Source: Ructibacterium sp965146665
GTDB taxonomy: Bacteria > Bacillota > Clostridia > Monoglobales > Monoglobaceae
Direction of reading: 5' to 3'
DNA: 64,000 nucleotides
NCBI GenBank assembly: GCA_965146665.1
Contig: CBCTHE010000008.1
Coordinates: 1-64,000, forward strand
Numbering within the stretch: the first letter of the stretch is position 1; each line of letters starts with the position of its first letter. Shown one piece after another: positions 51,753 through 60,922 of this stretch. Below the pieces are notes generated by a model. It was not told where the DNA came from. It did no database searches and was given only the letters and a program-made list of their open reading frames with translations. The position numbers and the translations under genes were made by a program.

Positions 51753-54295
51753 TGAGAAGAGTTGTGTGTATTTTTGCGGTGCTTTGTATTGTTCTTAGTA
51801 ATCTGTCTGTTGCGGGGAACGAAGCATCGCGAAGCTCATCCGAGGATGCGTTAGCGACATTAAAAGGTCTTGAAATTGTTATTGATTATGAGATGGGAGA
51901 GCGTGCGCCTTTTGATATTGCTAAGAAGCATACAATTATCAATTTTTTAATGAACATGGTCGATGATGAGCATTTCGGAGGTGAGTATAATGAAACGGCG
52001 CTGAAAAAGGCAGAGTCACTGGGAGTTATAGACAGCGCTGCTGCTGTAGGCGAAGGTGACAAGTTGAAATATAACGAAATGATTAAAATGGGTATCTGTG
52101 TTTTAGGCTATAAAGATATTGTCGAATATAGCGGAGGCTATCCTGATGGATATAACCGACAGGCTGTGCGCTTAGGACTTGTAAAGAACGGAATATCAGA
52201 TGAAGATGTTACAAACAGAGAAATGTTTGAATTTCTTTGGAATGTCATAAACGCGGATTATATGAAACAGGTTGAATTTGGAGATGAGTGGTCTAAGTAT
52301 GCTCAAGCAGAAGGCGCAGGGATTCTTGCGGAGTATAGGCATATTTATGAGGTTTGCGGAATTGTAGATGCAAATGAAATGAGCGGTTTGTTCGACTACT
52401 CTAATGCAAAAAAAGGATATATCTCTATCAATGGTGTCCAATATCTGTGTGAGGATATGTCGTACAATAAATTGCTTGGGTATGGAGTCCGGGCATATAT
52501 TAAGATAAATTACAAAAATACGCCATCTCTTGTTTATGCTGCTGTAGATTCAAAGGTTAAAGTAAAAAGTGTAAATGTGAGAAACATTATGGACATTTCA
52601 GATGATTTTTCAGTGGTCAAATACTTTGAGAGAGACGAGGACGTAAAGGAAAAAAATTTGAAGATGGATAAGCCTGTTTCATTTATTAAGAACGGAAAAG
52701 CATATCCTGACTACTCAAAAAGTGACTTTGCAGATGGAGCAGGAATACTTACATTTATAGATAACAATTCTGACGGGATCTATGATGTGGTTAGAACGGA
52801 GAAGTACGAAAGTATGGTTGTTGACAGCGTATCTTTAAGAGAAAGACAAATTCATGGTAAATATAGCTCAAGCGCCTTATTGAATCTTGTGAATTTAAAT
52901 GATTTTTATAGCTCCGGCGGCACTGTAAGTGTTTATTTTAACGGCGAGCCCGCAGAGCTTGACGTTATTACATCAGGTTGCGAAGTGGATGTGTTTCAGA
53001 CAAGCGGATCAGGAATCAATAATATAGTCATTTATGCCAATAGCTTGAGTAAGGAAGCTACGATCAGCTACTATAATCAAAATGAGGAGACGGTGAAGGC
53101 TGGCAATGAGGAATATAAGCTTGCGAGTGCATATTATGCCGCCAATGCAGCAGGCGAAGCATATGCGGCGGATATTAGGGTGGGAGCAAAGTACACGCTT
53201 TTTTTTAATATGCATAATGAAATTATGGGCATTAAAAAAGGCGGATCAAATGATTATGAGAGGGCGTATCTTAGAAAGGCCGCAATCGGTGACAATATGT
53301 TTGATGAGTCTGTGCTCTTTAGACTTCTTTCTGATGATGGAAACTGGGTTACTGTGGAGCTTGCCGATAAGGTCAGAATGAACGGAGAAAATGGGAAAAA
53401 GCCTGAAGCTATAAAAAATTTTGTAGAAAATAATGGACTTGATGGAGGGATGATTTTTTACAAACTCAACGAGGATGGTAAAATATTTGATCTTCAAACT
53501 CCTGTTCCCTGCAATGAAAATGGAAATGACGGGAACCTTAATGTGACGCAGGAAATGGATTTAGTATTTCGTTGGGGAAATCGTTCCTTTAATTCGCAAT
53601 GGTACTTCGCGGATGGAGCCGTAGTATATATTGTTCCCGATACGGAATCGGATAACGAGGAACTATACACGGTTGGAACCTGGGAAAATTTAACCGCGGA
53701 TTTGACTTATACCTTTAAAGGTTATGACGTTGACGAATATTGCTTTATGAATTATGTGGTTATCAAAGAAGATTCGGCATCTTGTAAGGCGGTGATGAAG
53801 ACCACTGACTATCTGGTAACCGATGTTGTCCAGGTCTTATCTGCGGACGGAAGCCTTACATCATCGCTTTATGTATCATCAAATTCTTATGCGAAGATGC
53901 AGCTAATGGGTGAAAGCGTTGATACCTTTCAGGCCGTGCATAAAGGGGATGTTATAAAGTGCCACATCAATATGCTGGGCTATGTTGACAATGTTTCAAT
54001 TGTACACGCTGTTTCTGACGGAGCGGTGAAATATGAGGATAGTAATTTAAATATGCTCTCATCTGTCATAAAAGGGAGATTAATAAAAGTAGACCGGGAG
54101 GGCGGTCGGATTATTGTGGATAGCGGAATCAGACGGACTTTAAAAATCCCGTCAGCTACTAAAGCGATTATATACGATGTTCAACGAGATTATCTTATCT
54201 ATGGAACCTTAGCAGATGTGGAGATCGGTGACTATGTTATTTCAGATTCAAGGTCCTCACAGGTGAACAACTTTATATTGCTCAGAAATTATTAA
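51749..54295 (+). CDS. Large exported partner protein of the SLH protein (locus B)
   Basis: 848 aa; ATG at 51749 overlaps the SLH stop by 4 bases. Signal peptide about 1-22. N-terminal third is helical and resembles degenerate SLH repeats; the remainder is beta-rich. It shares with the protein at 23645-26293 the same length class, the position after an SLH gene, the calcium-loop-like DNNSDGIYDVVRTEKYESM, and a later stretch VELADKVRMNG matching STADKVKLDG. No catalytic residues or known domain can be named. A role as S-layer-linked glycan receptor, scaffold or secretion partner is speculative. The following gene begins 14 bases later. Confidence 0.85.
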   Translation: MMRRVVCIFAVLCIVLSNLSVAGNEASRSSSEDALATLKGLEIVIDYEMGERAPFDIAKKHTIINFLMNMVDDEHFGGEYNETALKKAESLGVIDSAAAVGEGDKLKYNEMIKMGICVLGYKDIVEYSGGYPDGYNRQAVRLGLVKNGISDEDVTNREMFEFLWNVINADYMKQVEFGDEWSKYAQAEGAGILAEYRHIYEVCGIVDANEMSGLFDYSNAKKGYISINGVQYLCEDMSYNKLLGYGVRAYIKINYKNTPSLVYAAVDSKVKVKSVNVRNIMDISDDFSVVKYFERDEDVKEKNLKMDKPVSFIKNGKAYPDYSKSDFADGAGILTFIDNNSDGIYDVVRTEKYESMVVDSVSLRERQIHGKYSSSALLNLVNLNDFYSSGGTVSVYFNGEPAELDVITSGCEVDVFQTSGSGINNIVIYANSLSKEATISYYNQNEETVKAGNEEYKLASAYYAANAAGEAYAADIRVGAKYTLFFNMHNEIMGIKKGGSNDYERAYLRKAAIGDNMFDESVLFRLLSDDGNWVTVELADKVRMNGENGKKPEAIKNFVENNGLDGGMIFYKLNEDGKIFDLQTPVPCNENGNDGNLNVTQEMDLVFRWGNRSFNSQWYFADGAVVYIVPDTESDNEELYTVGTWENLTADLTYTFKGYDVDEYCFMNYVVIKEDSASCKAVMKTTDYLVTDVVQVLSADGSLTSSLYVSSNSYAKMQLMGESVDTFQAVHKGDVIKCHINMLGYVDNVSIVHAVSDGAVKYEDSNLNMLSSVIKGRLIKVDREGGRIIVDSGIRRTLKIPSATKAIIYDVQRDYLIYGTLADVEIGDYVISDSRSSQVNNFILLRNY

Positions 54296-54309
54296 AAGGA
54301 GTGAGTCAG

Positions 54310-57300
54310 ATGAAAAAGATGTTATGTATTATTTTAAAAATTGCCCTACTTGTACAGCTTGCCGTTGTGAGCGTGCTGAACCCGGTTTATGCAGAGGTAG
54401 CGGTGGCGGGAACTTGGGAACTTGGAATAGCAGAGCTGCCGGAGGGCGCCGTTAATTCGATTTCTGCAGATGTAAAAAGAAGTGGGACATCGTCGATGTA
54501 TGTTAAGGTGCCGGCAAAGGCACATACTGGGAATGCTGAAAAAACTTTTTATGCAAAGTTTCCGGGAATTCAATACGACAATGACAGTACGCAAAAAACT
54601 TATACGGTTGAGTTTTATGTAAAGAATGTTACGACAGGCGTTATTCCTCCTATTGCTGTGATGACAAATAATAACTGGCAAATTAGACCCGGGACAAATA
54701 CAGTATGGGTGAATAGTGGTGCCGATTCTCTAGAATTAGAGACTGCCGATGCGGATGGTTGGCAAAAGGTTACCTGTAATACCTTAAAGGGACCTTCGGC
54801 AAATTTGAACGGGGCAACTGATAAGTATTTTCAGTTTATGTTCAATAATAATACAATTTCAGCTGATAGTGAATTTTATATTGATGATGTCATTATGTAT
54901 GCCAATGATGACCCGACAAAAACCAATATGATTACAACTGGCGGATTTGAAATGCCGCAAACAGGCATGGCGCCCGATATTTATGAATTTGCTTCTCCCG
55001 CTTCGAATGCGCTGAATGTATTCTCGGCAAACGGGTGGGCAGATGGGGCGATTTGCGCCGGGTACACTCTTAGTGAAGCATATGAAGGAAACCGTTCCCT
55101 AGCTGTTAAAAACGCTGAAGGAAATATTATAAAGTTGGGTGTGGCGGATAAATATGTGTTTGAAAAGAATACGGAATATGAATATGAATTCTTTTTTAAA
55201 GCTGATTCAATTGAGGGTAGTCTTTCATTTGGAATAGGTGATACCATAGGGGAAAACAAAGTTGTTGTGAATGGAAAGTATGCTATTGCGGACGGTGCGG
55301 CAGCCGGAAGTTTAGAATCGGCAGATAATGGCTGGTATAAGCTTTCTGGGACTATGACAAGCGGAGCAAGTCTTGCAAATATCCCACTGTTTACCATTAA
55401 CGGTGCTTGCGATTTAAAGGTTGACAATGTTAAGATATGTAAAAAGGGTACTCTGTCAAGCTCCTTTTTTAACGGTGGATTCGAGGAGATCGAAATAGCG
55501 GAGAAGGCGTCTGTAAATGGGCTTGCGGATTTGACATATCAGTGCCAGGGAACGCCGGATTGGAGCGTTAAGGATTATAAGAAGGGAATTGTATACGCTG
55601 CCCATACGGCAGATGAAGCTTATGGAGGATTTCGTTCATTGCATATTAAAAATGATGGAAACGCCGCATTCAAGTTTGGCGGTGTAATGAATACCCTTAA
55701 GCTATCGGCAAATACCGCATATAACCTTTCCTTTAAGTTGAAGCCGGTATTTATGAAGGATTCGGCCATAATGGTCGGAACCGGTTGGAGCTGGGGAGCG
55801 AATAGGACGCGTATTAGTGCGGACGGAAGTGTTTCAGACAAAATTGAAAATGCAACCATTAATAAGAATGTTGAGGGTGATAAGGCGGGGTGGATAGAAT
55901 ATACAATTCCGGGTTTGACTACACCGACTGCCCTTGACGAAAACATTATGCTGTTTTTTATAAATGAAGCTTGTGATATTTATATTGATGATATCGTACT
56001 TACTGATGCTATAGGGAACGAAGTGTTTTCGGCAGACTTTGAAAAAAGCGAGTTTGAACGCGTACCTTATGAGCCTGCAAATGTAATGGTGACTAAGGGA
56101 AAGCCGTTGGAACTGATTGTCTCATGGAGAAACCCTGCCGAGCCAGCGATTTCTAAGGTGGAATTGTATGATGTGACAGGTGAAAAGCAATTGATCTCTG
56201 ATAGATTATCCACTGTGTCAGATGCTAACGTAAGTCAGAGAATTTCTGTGCAAAATACGGAAAACAAGGTTTATAAGGCGGTATTCACCTTTTCCAACGG
56301 GGAGACAAGAGAGGTGTCTGTAGGCGGGTCAGCAGCTGCGACGGCTAATCAGAATGACTATACCGTTAACTTAGGAAGCTGGAGATTGACAGGCGCGCAC
56401 TGGGATTCTGTCGGTGCTGCCCCGGTAAGCGCAGAACTTGATAATGTAATATATAGAAACAGCCCTCCTTCTATTAAGATTATGTCGAATATCGCTTCAA
56501 ACGATAAGGAAGGATTTACAGAGCTTCAGCTTAAAACAACCGAGACGCTTCAAAAAGATTCTAAATATCGCATTAGCTTCTATGTAAAGGGAAGTAATGT
56601 GTATACAGCTTGGGTCAGAGGGGGCGAGAGCGGCAATAATATGACAGAAATCCTTGTACCTTGGGCAAGTGGTGCACAGACATTTGAGGATTGGAAGCTG
56701 ATTACCATTGACCATACCATGAAATCCGACAGTGATTATGGTTTATATTTTTCATTTGTAAGAGGTATTGAAAGCCTGTGGATTGATGATGCTTCGATTT
56801 ATCTGCTTGATGAAAACAATGCTATTACGGGCGATAACCTTCTTGGTGTGGCTGGAGCCTGTGAAGGAAGCGGAGTACCGGCGGATGTGTCGGCACAGAA
56901 TATTATGATTACCAATTACAGCGAAGGCTCGTGTATCGCATGGGATGTAGCTACAGACGCAGAATATATTGCTGTTTATGAAAGCGATGAAGGAAACTTA
57001 AATTTGCGTGCTTATATTCCTGCTGAACGGGGATATGTGGATATAGAGAATCTTAAAAATAATGAACGCTATTGTTATGTTGTTAAGACGGTTAGTACCG
57101 CTAACCGTGAATCGCTTAACGGGACTGAAGTTGCGCTGATGCCTGTTCCTGACGCTGTTGTAATAAGTCCATATCGGATTACACAGGTGGGAAATGAAGT
57201 CACTGTGGCTGTTGACGTGAAAAACAATGCGATGGGAGCGGGATACACCGCAGAGCTTATCTTGGGGGTTTATGACGGAACAATATTAGAAAACGTTGCC

Positions 57301-57465
57301 TGCGAAGGGGAGAAAATTATTGCGGAAAGTGACAGTTATGCAGAGGCTGTAACTCTACAAGCGACAGTTTCGGTGCCGGAAGGAATGAGTGTAAAGGCAT
57401 TTCTGTGGAACAGCCTAAATGGTATGGTTCCAATCAAGAATGCAGAAACATTGGCCTTGAATTAA
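54310..57465 (+). CDS. Secreted multi-CBM protein without evident catalytic domain
   Basis: 1051 aa from ATG 54310 (AAAAGGAGTG upstream). Signal peptide about 1-27. Four CBM4/9-like beta-sandwich modules lie at about 29-200, 205-385, 388-580 and 680-850; each ends with an IDDV/IDDI-type strand (FYIDDVIMYA, IYIDDIVLTD, LWIDDASIYL) typical of this fold. Fibronectin-III-like stretches sit at about 585-670 and 855-945. The last 100 residues are the C-terminal module also found in three other proteins here (ending VKAFLWNSLNGMVPI). It would bind polysaccharide at the cell surface. It may be an adhesin for the locus B substrate, or an enzyme that lost its catalytic domain. Closed by a strong hairpin. 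Confidence 0.82.
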   Translation: MKKMLCIILKIALLVQLAVVSVLNPVYAEVAVAGTWELGIAELPEGAVNSISADVKRSGTSSMYVKVPAKAHTGNAEKTFYAKFPGIQYDNDSTQKTYTVEFYVKNVTTGVIPPIAVMTNNNWQIRPGTNTVWVNSGADSLELETADADGWQKVTCNTLKGPSANLNGATDKYFQFMFNNNTISADSEFYIDDVIMYANDDPTKTNMITTGGFEMPQTGMAPDIYEFASPASNALNVFSANGWADGAICAGYTLSEAYEGNRSLAVKNAEGNIIKLGVADKYVFEKNTEYEYEFFFKADSIEGSLSFGIGDTIGENKVVVNGKYAIADGAAAGSLESADNGWYKLSGTMTSGASLANIPLFTINGACDLKVDNVKICKKGTLSSSFFNGGFEEIEIAEKASVNGLADLTYQCQGTPDWSVKDYKKGIVYAAHTADEAYGGFRSLHIKNDGNAAFKFGGVMNTLKLSANTAYNLSFKLKPVFMKDSAIMVGTGWSWGANRTRISADGSVSDKIENATINKNVEGDKAGWIEYTIPGLTTPTALDENIMLFFINEACDIYIDDIVLTDAIGNEVFSADFEKSEFERVPYEPANVMVTKGKPLELIVSWRNPAEPAISKVELYDVTGEKQLISDRLSTVSDANVSQRISVQNTENKVYKAVFTFSNGETREVSVGGSAAATANQNDYTVNLGSWRLTGAHWDSVGAAPVSAELDNVIYRNSPPSIKIMSNIASNDKEGFTELQLKTTETLQKDSKYRISFYVKGSNVYTAWVRGGESGNNMTEILVPWASGAQTFEDWKLITIDHTMKSDSDYGLYFSFVRGIESLWIDDASIYLLDENNAITGDNLLGVAGACEGSGVPADVSAQNIMITNYSEGSCIAWDVATDAEYIAVYESDEGNLNLRAYIPAERGYVDIENLKNNERYCYVVKTVSTANRESLNGTEVALMPVPDAVVISPYRITQVGNEVTVAVDVKNNAMGAGYTAELILGVYDGTILENVACEGEKIIAESDSYAEAVTLQATVSVPEGMSVKAFLWNSLNGMVPIKNAETLALN

Positions 57466-57470
57466 AATAG

Positions 57471-57505
57471 GGGGGCTTGGAGAGATTGTAAATGTCCAAG
57501 CCCCC
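57471..57505 (+). terminator. Hairpin after the multi-CBM gene
   Basis: GGGGGCTTGGA (57471-57481) pairs perfectly with TCCAAGCCCCC (57495-57505). Only a weak T-rich stretch follows, so it may attenuate rather than stop transcription into the GH42-like genes. Confidence 0.65.
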
Positions 57506-57541
57506 GTTATTACAGGCTGTTATTGTGAAAGGATATCCTAA

Positions 57542-60500
57542 ATGAAAAAAATTTGCTCATTAGTCTTGATAATTATTCTTTCTTTAAAAATGTTGATAGT
57601 TTTTAGTGCTGGTGAGGAAGTATTATTTGACATAAATGCAATAAACAATACGAATAATTTAGAGATTGAGGATGTGACCTATGACGGCAAACAGCTTGCC
57701 GTATCGGGGCAGTATGGTCGTTTTGCGGGAGTTTCTGTAGTTTTGAGTGCTGTTGAAGAAAATAATAGGATGTGTGCGCTTGCAGAAGGAAAAACGATCT
57801 ATAAAGGTAAATTTAAAATCACATTTGGAGTGGCTAAGGAGCAGGTTGGCAAAGAAATATTTATCTTGGTTAAGGGTGCAAATGAAAGCGACACGGCTTC
57901 GGTAAGTGGAAAATTGCTGACTATTGGCGCAGTTGATGTAAACGAATTTGCCGAATATGCGGCTACAATAGAGAATTTGTTGAATCTATGCAAAGAAAAG
58001 GGGATTTCGGCTGATTATGAAACTGTAAACTATCATGTTATAAAAAAAAGTATTGAAGTTTTGGACTTTGACGCATCAACACAAAACACAGAGCGATACA
58101 CTTATAATGCCAGAGCGGTACGGAAGCTATATGCCGAAACAAAAACCACGTTAGAGGGGTATATTGATGGAGTCAAGAAACCATACGATGTGCCGCAATA
58201 CATTACAGGTGAACAAACCATTGACGGCCGCAATTTTATTTCAGACACAATGACCGACGGAGAGATAACGAAGTCCCCTATGTATTACCTTGGCTATGTT
58301 TATTGGGGTGCGCCCGTAGAAGAGCTGTATGAATTAAGCGATGTAGGCGTTAACCTGGTTCATCTGGATATTGGTACGTCCCAAATTATTGTAAAACCTT
58401 CTGATATAGCGGCATGGAATACGGCTGCGAATGACCCTTATGGGAAGCTTGAATACAGCGTGATGCAAAACACAGACATTAAAAAAGAAGGTGTGGGAAG
58501 TGCAAAATTAACCGCTGCGGGAGAAGGCGATGTGGTTTTAAAACAATCTGTAAAGGTTGAACCGAATGCAGCTTATGATTTCGGAGTACATGCAATGAGC
58601 CCCAATGCGGATGAGTTCTGGTTAGAGGTAGGCGGCAAGCCCCTCGGACAGAATAAGCGTTATTATTTCAAGAGCAATTCTAATTGGAGTGAAATCAAGT
58701 ATTCATATATGACATTATCCGGTGAGTCTGAAATTACGTATGCTATAGGCGTATCTAATAAGGCTGACGCGATTTACTTTGATAATGCGTATTTGCAAAA
58801 GAACGGCTCTAAGAAAAATATGCTTCTAAATCCTGGATTTGAAGAAACACAGCCTATAGCAGAAGATTATGTTATAAATTATGATAATATTCAACGCTTT
58901 AAGTCATTATTGGATACGGCCGAAAAAAATAATATTAGCGTTGTGATTATGGCGTCTGTACATTATGTCCCTAAGTTCATATATGCTTTAGACTCTTCCA
59001 TAAACAATGGAGGAGAGAGCTATTACGGCGCTTTTGTGCCATACAATCCTACGCATCCAATTATTAAGCAAGTCTTATCGGATTTTTATGAAGCGCTGAT
59101 TCCGGAGATAAAGGATTATAAATGCATTAACAGTATTTGTGTATCAAATGAACCGAGGTTTAACTCAATGGTTAACGATGACTATTATCAGGAATATTTT
59201 AGGGATATGCTCAGAAACAAATATACGGATATTTCCGTTTTTAATGAAAAAATGGGAATGGCATATCAAGGCTTTGATGAGGTGGTAATTCCAGCTAACG
59301 CGAACAATCTTGCGTTATATAATGAGTGGCGCGGTTTTAATGATTCAATACTGACGGCATATCATAAATTTATGAGAGATAAGGTTAAGGAATTGGCTCC
59401 AAACTTACAAGTATGTATTAAAGCGATGCAGTATATTATGCCGAAAAATGATGAAAATGGGAGAACCTCCGGCGGTGGTAATTATGAACAGGTCGCGGAA
59501 TATATGGACATAAATGGGAATGATGGCTGGGCATACATGGGAAACGACAGCAGAGAGCTTCAGGCTAAATTGGCATGGTACGATTACCTTATGTCTGTGA
59601 AGGAAATACCGGTATTAAACGCAGAGGATCATGTTATAGCGGATGCGGCCGGAACTATTTATCGTGAGGGTGAGCTTACATATAACATTGCCGATATATG
59701 GCAGGGTGTTATGCACGGCCGAGCTGGTTCAGCGTTGTGGTTATGGTTTCCAACAGAGATAAAGTATAGCAAAGGCGCTTTCTATGAAAATGCAGTATTG
59801 AATGCCAGAGCGGATTACATGGCGGAGATTGGCAAAACGGCGCTTGATTTTAGAAGGCTTGCCCGTGAGATAGCCGCTGTAAACAACGAAAAGGCAAGAG
59901 TTGGCATTATTTATTCGGATTATAGCTTGCTAAGCGACAGCCATTATGCTTCCGGTATGTATAACGCATACAAAGAAGTGACCTATAACGGCGAAAGGGT
60001 TCGATTCATAACCGAAACAGATCCACGGCAGATGTTAGACGAAAATTTGCAGGTTTTGGTCATCCCTTGCTGTGGATATATGAAAGAAGGAACTATATCG
60101 CTAATAAAAGAATTTTCTAAAGAAGGCAAGCACGTTATATTGCTTGAGTGTGGCTGCGGCTATCATGATGAAAACGGTGGGGCGCTGTCAGATGAGGCAA
60201 ATGCAGTTCTTGCCGGAATTGACACGCGTGCAAAATATTCTCACGAAGGTCAAAACGAGGTAGGAGATTCATCCGGAGCTGTTAAGAAACTGATTGCGGA
60301 TACGTTATCCAGGCTTGAAAGAACAATCAAGATGTGCACAAACGGTGCATCAGTTGAATGGAGCGCGGTGGAATACGGCGGAGATTATTTGATCAATCTA
60401 TGTAATTATGGGACAGAGGCCGTTCAAGTTACTATAGAAGAAAACAGTGGAAAAGTGGGAGAGGCCATAGATCTGATTTCTGGGGAAACCGTTAATAGAG

Positions 60501-60892
60501 CATTCACAGCAGAGCCATATGTCCCAATGCTGATAAAGGTATCCTATAACGAACCTGGTACAACATTTTACTGTGCGGATGAATTTGGAATGTATGTGCC
60601 CACAAAGTCGTTAACGGGAAGGGAAGTAATTGTTAAGGCTGGGACGAACAAGGCGGAACCCGGGGCGGAAGTGTACAATTATGTGACTGTATATAACAAG
60701 GGGTGCTTATACATGGTTATGAAACATTGTGCCGTGGCAGATCAAAATGGATTTGTGGCATTTTCGAGCAATATAAGTATAGATAAAGCGCTTGATCTAA
60801 ATGAATGTGAAGTGAAATCTTTCTTGTGGAGCGGCGATTTAAAAATGGTACCATTAGAAAACTCTTTTGTACTAAATAACAGTGGTAAATAA
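57542..60892 (+). CDS. Secreted GH42-like enzyme with CBM inserted in the catalytic barrel
   Basis: 1116 aa, ATG at 57542 with GAAAGGAT upstream. Signal peptide about 1-23. A beta-sandwich (about 25-125) and helical linker (about 130-220) precede a clan GH-A barrel starting near residue 245 (LGYVYWGAPVEELYELSDVGVNLVHLDIG). At about 300-436 the barrel is interrupted by a CBM-like sandwich (KKEGVGSAKLTA ... AIYFDNAYLQKNG, then LLNPGFEE). The barrel then resumes with the likely acid/base E537 (CVSNEPRF) and a candidate nucleophile E695 (VLNAEDHV). A Rossmann-like A4 beta-galactosidase domain follows (about 780-960) and the shared C-terminal module ends the protein (VKSFLWSGDLKMVPL). Probably acts on beta-galactosides or related linkages outside the cell. 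Paralogue of the next gene. Confidence 0.82.
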   Translation: MKKICSLVLIIILSLKMLIVFSAGEEVLFDINAINNTNNLEIEDVTYDGKQLAVSGQYGRFAGVSVVLSAVEENNRMCALAEGKTIYKGKFKITFGVAKEQVGKEIFILVKGANESDTASVSGKLLTIGAVDVNEFAEYAATIENLLNLCKEKGISADYETVNYHVIKKSIEVLDFDASTQNTERYTYNARAVRKLYAETKTTLEGYIDGVKKPYDVPQYITGEQTIDGRNFISDTMTDGEITKSPMYYLGYVYWGAPVEELYELSDVGVNLVHLDIGTSQIIVKPSDIAAWNTAANDPYGKLEYSVMQNTDIKKEGVGSAKLTAAGEGDVVLKQSVKVEPNAAYDFGVHAMSPNADEFWLEVGGKPLGQNKRYYFKSNSNWSEIKYSYMTLSGESEITYAIGVSNKADAIYFDNAYLQKNGSKKNMLLNPGFEETQPIAEDYVINYDNIQRFKSLLDTAEKNNISVVIMASVHYVPKFIYALDSSINNGGESYYGAFVPYNPTHPIIKQVLSDFYEALIPEIKDYKCINSICVSNEPRFNSMVNDDYYQEYFRDMLRNKYTDISVFNEKMGMAYQGFDEVVIPANANNLALYNEWRGFNDSILTAYHKFMRDKVKELAPNLQVCIKAMQYIMPKNDENGRTSGGGNYEQVAEYMDINGNDGWAYMGNDSRELQAKLAWYDYLMSVKEIPVLNAEDHVIADAAGTIYREGELTYNIADIWQGVMHGRAGSALWLWFPTEIKYSKGAFYENAVLNARADYMAEIGKTALDFRRLAREIAAVNNEKARVGIIYSDYSLLSDSHYASGMYNAYKEVTYNGERVRFITETDPRQMLDENLQVLVIPCCGYMKEGTISLIKEFSKEGKHVILLECGCGYHDENGGALSDEANAVLAGIDTRAKYSHEGQNEVGDSSGAVKKLIADTLSRLERTIKMCTNGASVEWSAVEYGGDYLINLCNYGTEAVQVTIEENSGKVGEAIDLISGETVNRAFTAEPYVPMLIKVSYNEPGTTFYCADEFGMYVPTKSLTGREVIVKAGTNKAEPGAEVYNYVTVYNKGCLYMVMKHCAVADQNGFVAFSSNISIDKALDLNECEVKSFLWSGDLKMVPLENSFVLNNSGK

Positions 60893-60922
60893 TCAAGTGT
60901 TGGTGTTGGAAAGGGTGATAAA

